From NCBI RefSeq assembly GCF_004799685.1, contig NZ_CP031311.1, positions 992,001 through 1,056,000 on the forward strand: a stretch of 64,000 nt of DNA, read 5' to 3'. Position 1 is the first letter of the stretch. Each line of letters begins with the position of its first letter. The notes beneath the pieces are model-generated. The model worked only from the letters and a program-made list of their open reading frames with translations. It was not told the DNA's origin and did no database searches. The translations under genes were made by a program, and so were the position numbers. This stretch comes from Halobellus limi. GTDB lineage: Archaea; Halobacteriota; Halobacteria; Halobacteriales; Haloferacaceae. Below are positions 62,266-64,000 of this stretch, one piece after another.

Positions 62266-62916
62266 TCACATCCGCTCGGCCGCTGTGAGGACGCTGTCGA
62301 TCTCGTTCTCGTAGTTGCCGCACCGACAGAGGTTGCCCTCCAGGGCGTCTTTGACCTCCTCGCGGGACGGGTCGCCGTTCTCTTCGAGCAGCGACTTCGC
62401 CGACATGATCATCCCGGGCGTACAGAACGCACACTGCCCGCCGAGTTCCTCGATGAACGACTCCTGGATCGGGTGGAGTTCACCGCCCTCCGAGAGCCCC
62501 TCGACCGTCGTGATCTCCTGGCCCACAGCGTCTTTCGTGAAGTAAGAGCAACTGTAGATCGGATCCCCGTCGACCTGGACGGTACAGGCACCGCACATCG
62601 CCCGGTCGCACCCGAACTTCGTCCCGGTCAGCCCGAGCTTGTACCGGAGCGTCTCGGCGAGGCGCTCCTGATCTTCGACCCTGACGAAGTGCTCGCGACC
62701 GTTGACCGTGAGCTTCAGTTGGTTCGAGAACCGCTCTCGAACCCCCGGCGAGCCGTCGCCCGCTGCGGACGTCTGCCTGATGTTGTTGAACAGGTACGCG
62801 TTCGCCGCAACGAGCGTCCCGCCGATGGTCCCCTTGATGATGTCGCGGCGGGACGGCCCTCCCGAGTCGTCGCCCGCCTCAGGCTCTGACTCGTCCGGTG
62901 CATCTGTCGTAGACAT
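62266..62916 (-). CDS. Tat-exported 2Fe-2S subunit of molybdenum hydroxylase (PaoA-like)
   Basis: 216 aa. Residues 22-46 are a twin-arginine signal: SRRDIIKGT with R23-R24, then GGTLVAANAYLF. Two [2Fe-2S] sites are complete: C103, C108, C111 and C123 (plant ferredoxin type), then C162, C165, C197 and C199. The folded complex is expected to leave the cell with this subunit's signal, as for E. coli PaoABC. ATG 62916 is chosen over ATG 62934 because the TATA box at 62940-62947 places the transcript start near 62918, at the second ATG. Confidence 0.92.
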   Translation of the reverse strand: MSTTDAPDESEPEAGDDSGGPSRRDIIKGTIGGTLVAANAYLFNNIRQTSAAGDGSPGVRERFSNQLKLTVNGREHFVRVEDQERLAETLRYKLGLTGTKFGCDRAMCGACTVQVDGDPIYSCSYFTKDAVGQEITTVEGLSEGGELHPIQESFIEELGGQCAFCTPGMIMSAKSLLEENGDPSREEVKDALEGNLCRCGNYENEIDSVLTAAERM

Positions 62917-62939
62917 ACCTTGATTATTTTTCATAGACG

Positions 62940-62947
62940 TTTATATA
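62940..62947 (-). promoter_or_regulatory. TATA box of the molybdenum hydroxylase operon
   Basis: tttatata (tatataaa on the coding strand) in a GC-rich setting, 24-31 bp ahead of ATG 62916. It gives a leaderless mRNA starting at or just before that codon. The 287-bp region upstream to the XdhC gene contains no gene that I can see. Confidence 0.7.
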
Positions 62948-63221
62948 GATTCGGCCTCCGGAAGGGGTGTCCGGTGGACCTCACGAACGGGCTTCTTCGA
63001 CGCATCCGCCGCCCGTATCCGACATTTTCGACGCGTTCCGACGTCGGCGATCACTCGGTCGATCTCACCGATCGAGCATTCGCTCGGACGCGCTCTAATC
63101 GCTTGTCGGGCAGACGCAAGTGGCGAACTTCGACGCCCCAGTCACGAGTAATCAGACCCACGTCCCACAAGGAGGCGGCCGCGTGTCCGAAATCGTCAGG
63201 AGACAGTCACGTCCGACAGCG

Positions 63222-64000
63222 TCAGGAGTCGATGGTGCCGGGTCGCAACCCGTGGCGGACCCGGTTGAGCTCGGCGAGGATCGAGAGGGCGACGTCCGCG
63301 GGGTCGCCGCCGCCCAGTTCGAGGCCGACCGGCGAGTGAAACCGCTCGAAGTCGCCGTCGTCGACGCCGTCCTCGCGGAGGCCGTCGGCGACGCGTTCGG
63401 CCTTCGTGTCGGAGGCGACGAGGCCGACGTAGTACGCCCCGCGTTCGAGCGCCTCCCGCGAGGCGACCCGATCGAAGTGGCCGCTCCTCGTGGCGACGAC
63501 GACGGCGGTGTTGTCGGTGACGCCGACCGATTCGATCCCCGCGTCGTAGTCGTCGGCGTACACGTCGGCGTCCGGGAACCGCTCCGGGTCCGCGAACTCC
63601 TTCCTGTCGTCGACGACGAACACGTCGTACCCCATCTCGGCGGCCATCGCCGCGAGCGACTGGCCGATGTGGCCGCCGCCGGCGGCGATCAGCCGTTGCT
63701 TGCCGGGAATCACGTTGATGAACACGTCCATCTCGCCGCCGCAGACCATCCCGGTGTTGCCCTCGGGCCGGAGTTCCCAGTGTTCGGTCCGCGGGCTCCG
63801 CGCTTCGATCGCTTCGAGGGCGGCCCGGCGCGTCCGCTCCTCCACCGTCCCGCCGCCGACGGTCCCCTCAGTCCGCCCGTCCGCGCGGACGAGCATCGCC
63901 GCACCGGGGTCCTGCGGGGCCGACCCGTCCACGCCGGTCACGGTCGCGAGCGCGACCGTCTCGCCGGCCTCGGTCAGTTCCTCGACTCGACCGTACACCC
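63222..64000 (-). CDS. XdhC/CoxI-type Moco maturation protein, 5' end cut by window
   Basis: At least 259 aa; the frame is still open at the right edge. The N-terminal XdhC domain shows GSAPQDPGAAMLV, EGTVGGGTVEERTRRAALEA and MVCGGEMDVFINVI. A Rossmann domain follows with LIAAGGGHIGQSLAAMAAEM and VFVVDDRKEF. It ends GLRPGTIDS. XdhC proteins (PaoD for PaoABC) bind Moco, promote its sulfuration and insert it. Position upstream of the hydroxylase operon on the same strand fits that role. Confidence 0.9.
   Translation of the reverse strand, partial: VYGRVEELTEAGETVALATVTGVDGSAPQDPGAAMLVRADGRTEGTVGGGTVEERTRRAALEAIEARSPRTEHWELRPEGNTGMVCGGEMDVFINVIPGKQRLIAAGGGHIGQSLAAMAAEMGYDVFVVDDRKEFADPERFPDADVYADDYDAGIESVGVTDNTAVVVATRSGHFDRVASREALERGAYYVGLVASDTKAERVADGLREDGVDDGDFERFHSPVGLELGGGDPADVALSILAELNRVRHGLRPGTIDS

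Noticed and set aside
62917..62934. Upstream ATG (62934) for the Tat-exported subunit
   Set aside because: It lies only 6 bp from the TATA box, so it would be upstream of the transcript start.

Overview
The window is chromosomal DNA of a haloarchaeon (class Halobacteria). It is GC-rich and its proteins are strongly acidic. Many genes have TATA-like boxes 23-32 bp ahead of the start codon, as in leaderless transcripts. Several families are archaeal or haloarchaeal: CofD, archaeal RNase J, LSm/L37e, MBF1-type regulator, PAC2, DUF63 and a TbsP-like regulator. The genus cannot be told from this stretch alone.

Layout. 1-14 kb: the start of an SDR oxidoreductase, a type 1 IPP isomerase homologue, a cofD/dihydrouridine-synthase-like pair, dnaK, purF, a MoaD/SAMP-like protein, tRNA-Leu(GAG), an MBF1-type regulator, an AlaX editing protein, a HAD hydrolase and a zinc ribbon protein with a collagen-like tail. 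13-25 kb: glyA-folD, a TbsP-like regulator divergent from a YcaO protein with a 23-bp repeat array between them, DUF63, Lrp, an inositol monophosphatase family protein and an accBC-birA operon. 25-42 kb: asd, peroxiredoxin, ilvD, a MoaB protein with a histidine-rich repeat domain, lsm-rpl37e, a histidine kinase, RNase J-idsA-gltX, hisD, an HpcH-type aldolase, UspA and an IscA-type carrier. 42.7-45.8 kb: an island of lower GC with a zinc ribbon regulator and an FAD oxidoreductase. 46-52 kb: membrane proteins, dodecin, a 5'-nucleotidase family enzyme, MscS and PAC2.

52-64 kb is the most coherent accessory region. A three-gene molybdenum hydroxylase resembles bacterial periplasmic PaoABC: a Tat-signal 2Fe-2S subunit, a Moco subunit, and an FAD subunit with a four-cysteine insertion. 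Around it lie an XdhC-type maturation protein, a MocA-type cytidylyltransferase, an orphan diheme-type cytochrome b, two DsbA-fold proteins lacking CxxC, and a 140-aa protein of unknown function. My reading is an exported aldehyde-type oxidoreductase with its maturation factors and possibly its membrane electron acceptor. The enzyme part is well supported; the links to the cytochrome b and DsbA-like proteins are inference.

Other points of interest: the repeat array between tbsP and ycaO, nested palindromes upstream of a 93-aa gene, a tandem repeat grown from the 3' end of birA, an IPP isomerase whose catalytic cysteine is alanine, a MoaD-like protein without the C-terminal GG, and gaps beside ilvD and RNase J that carry promoter-like and stem-loop sequence without genes.
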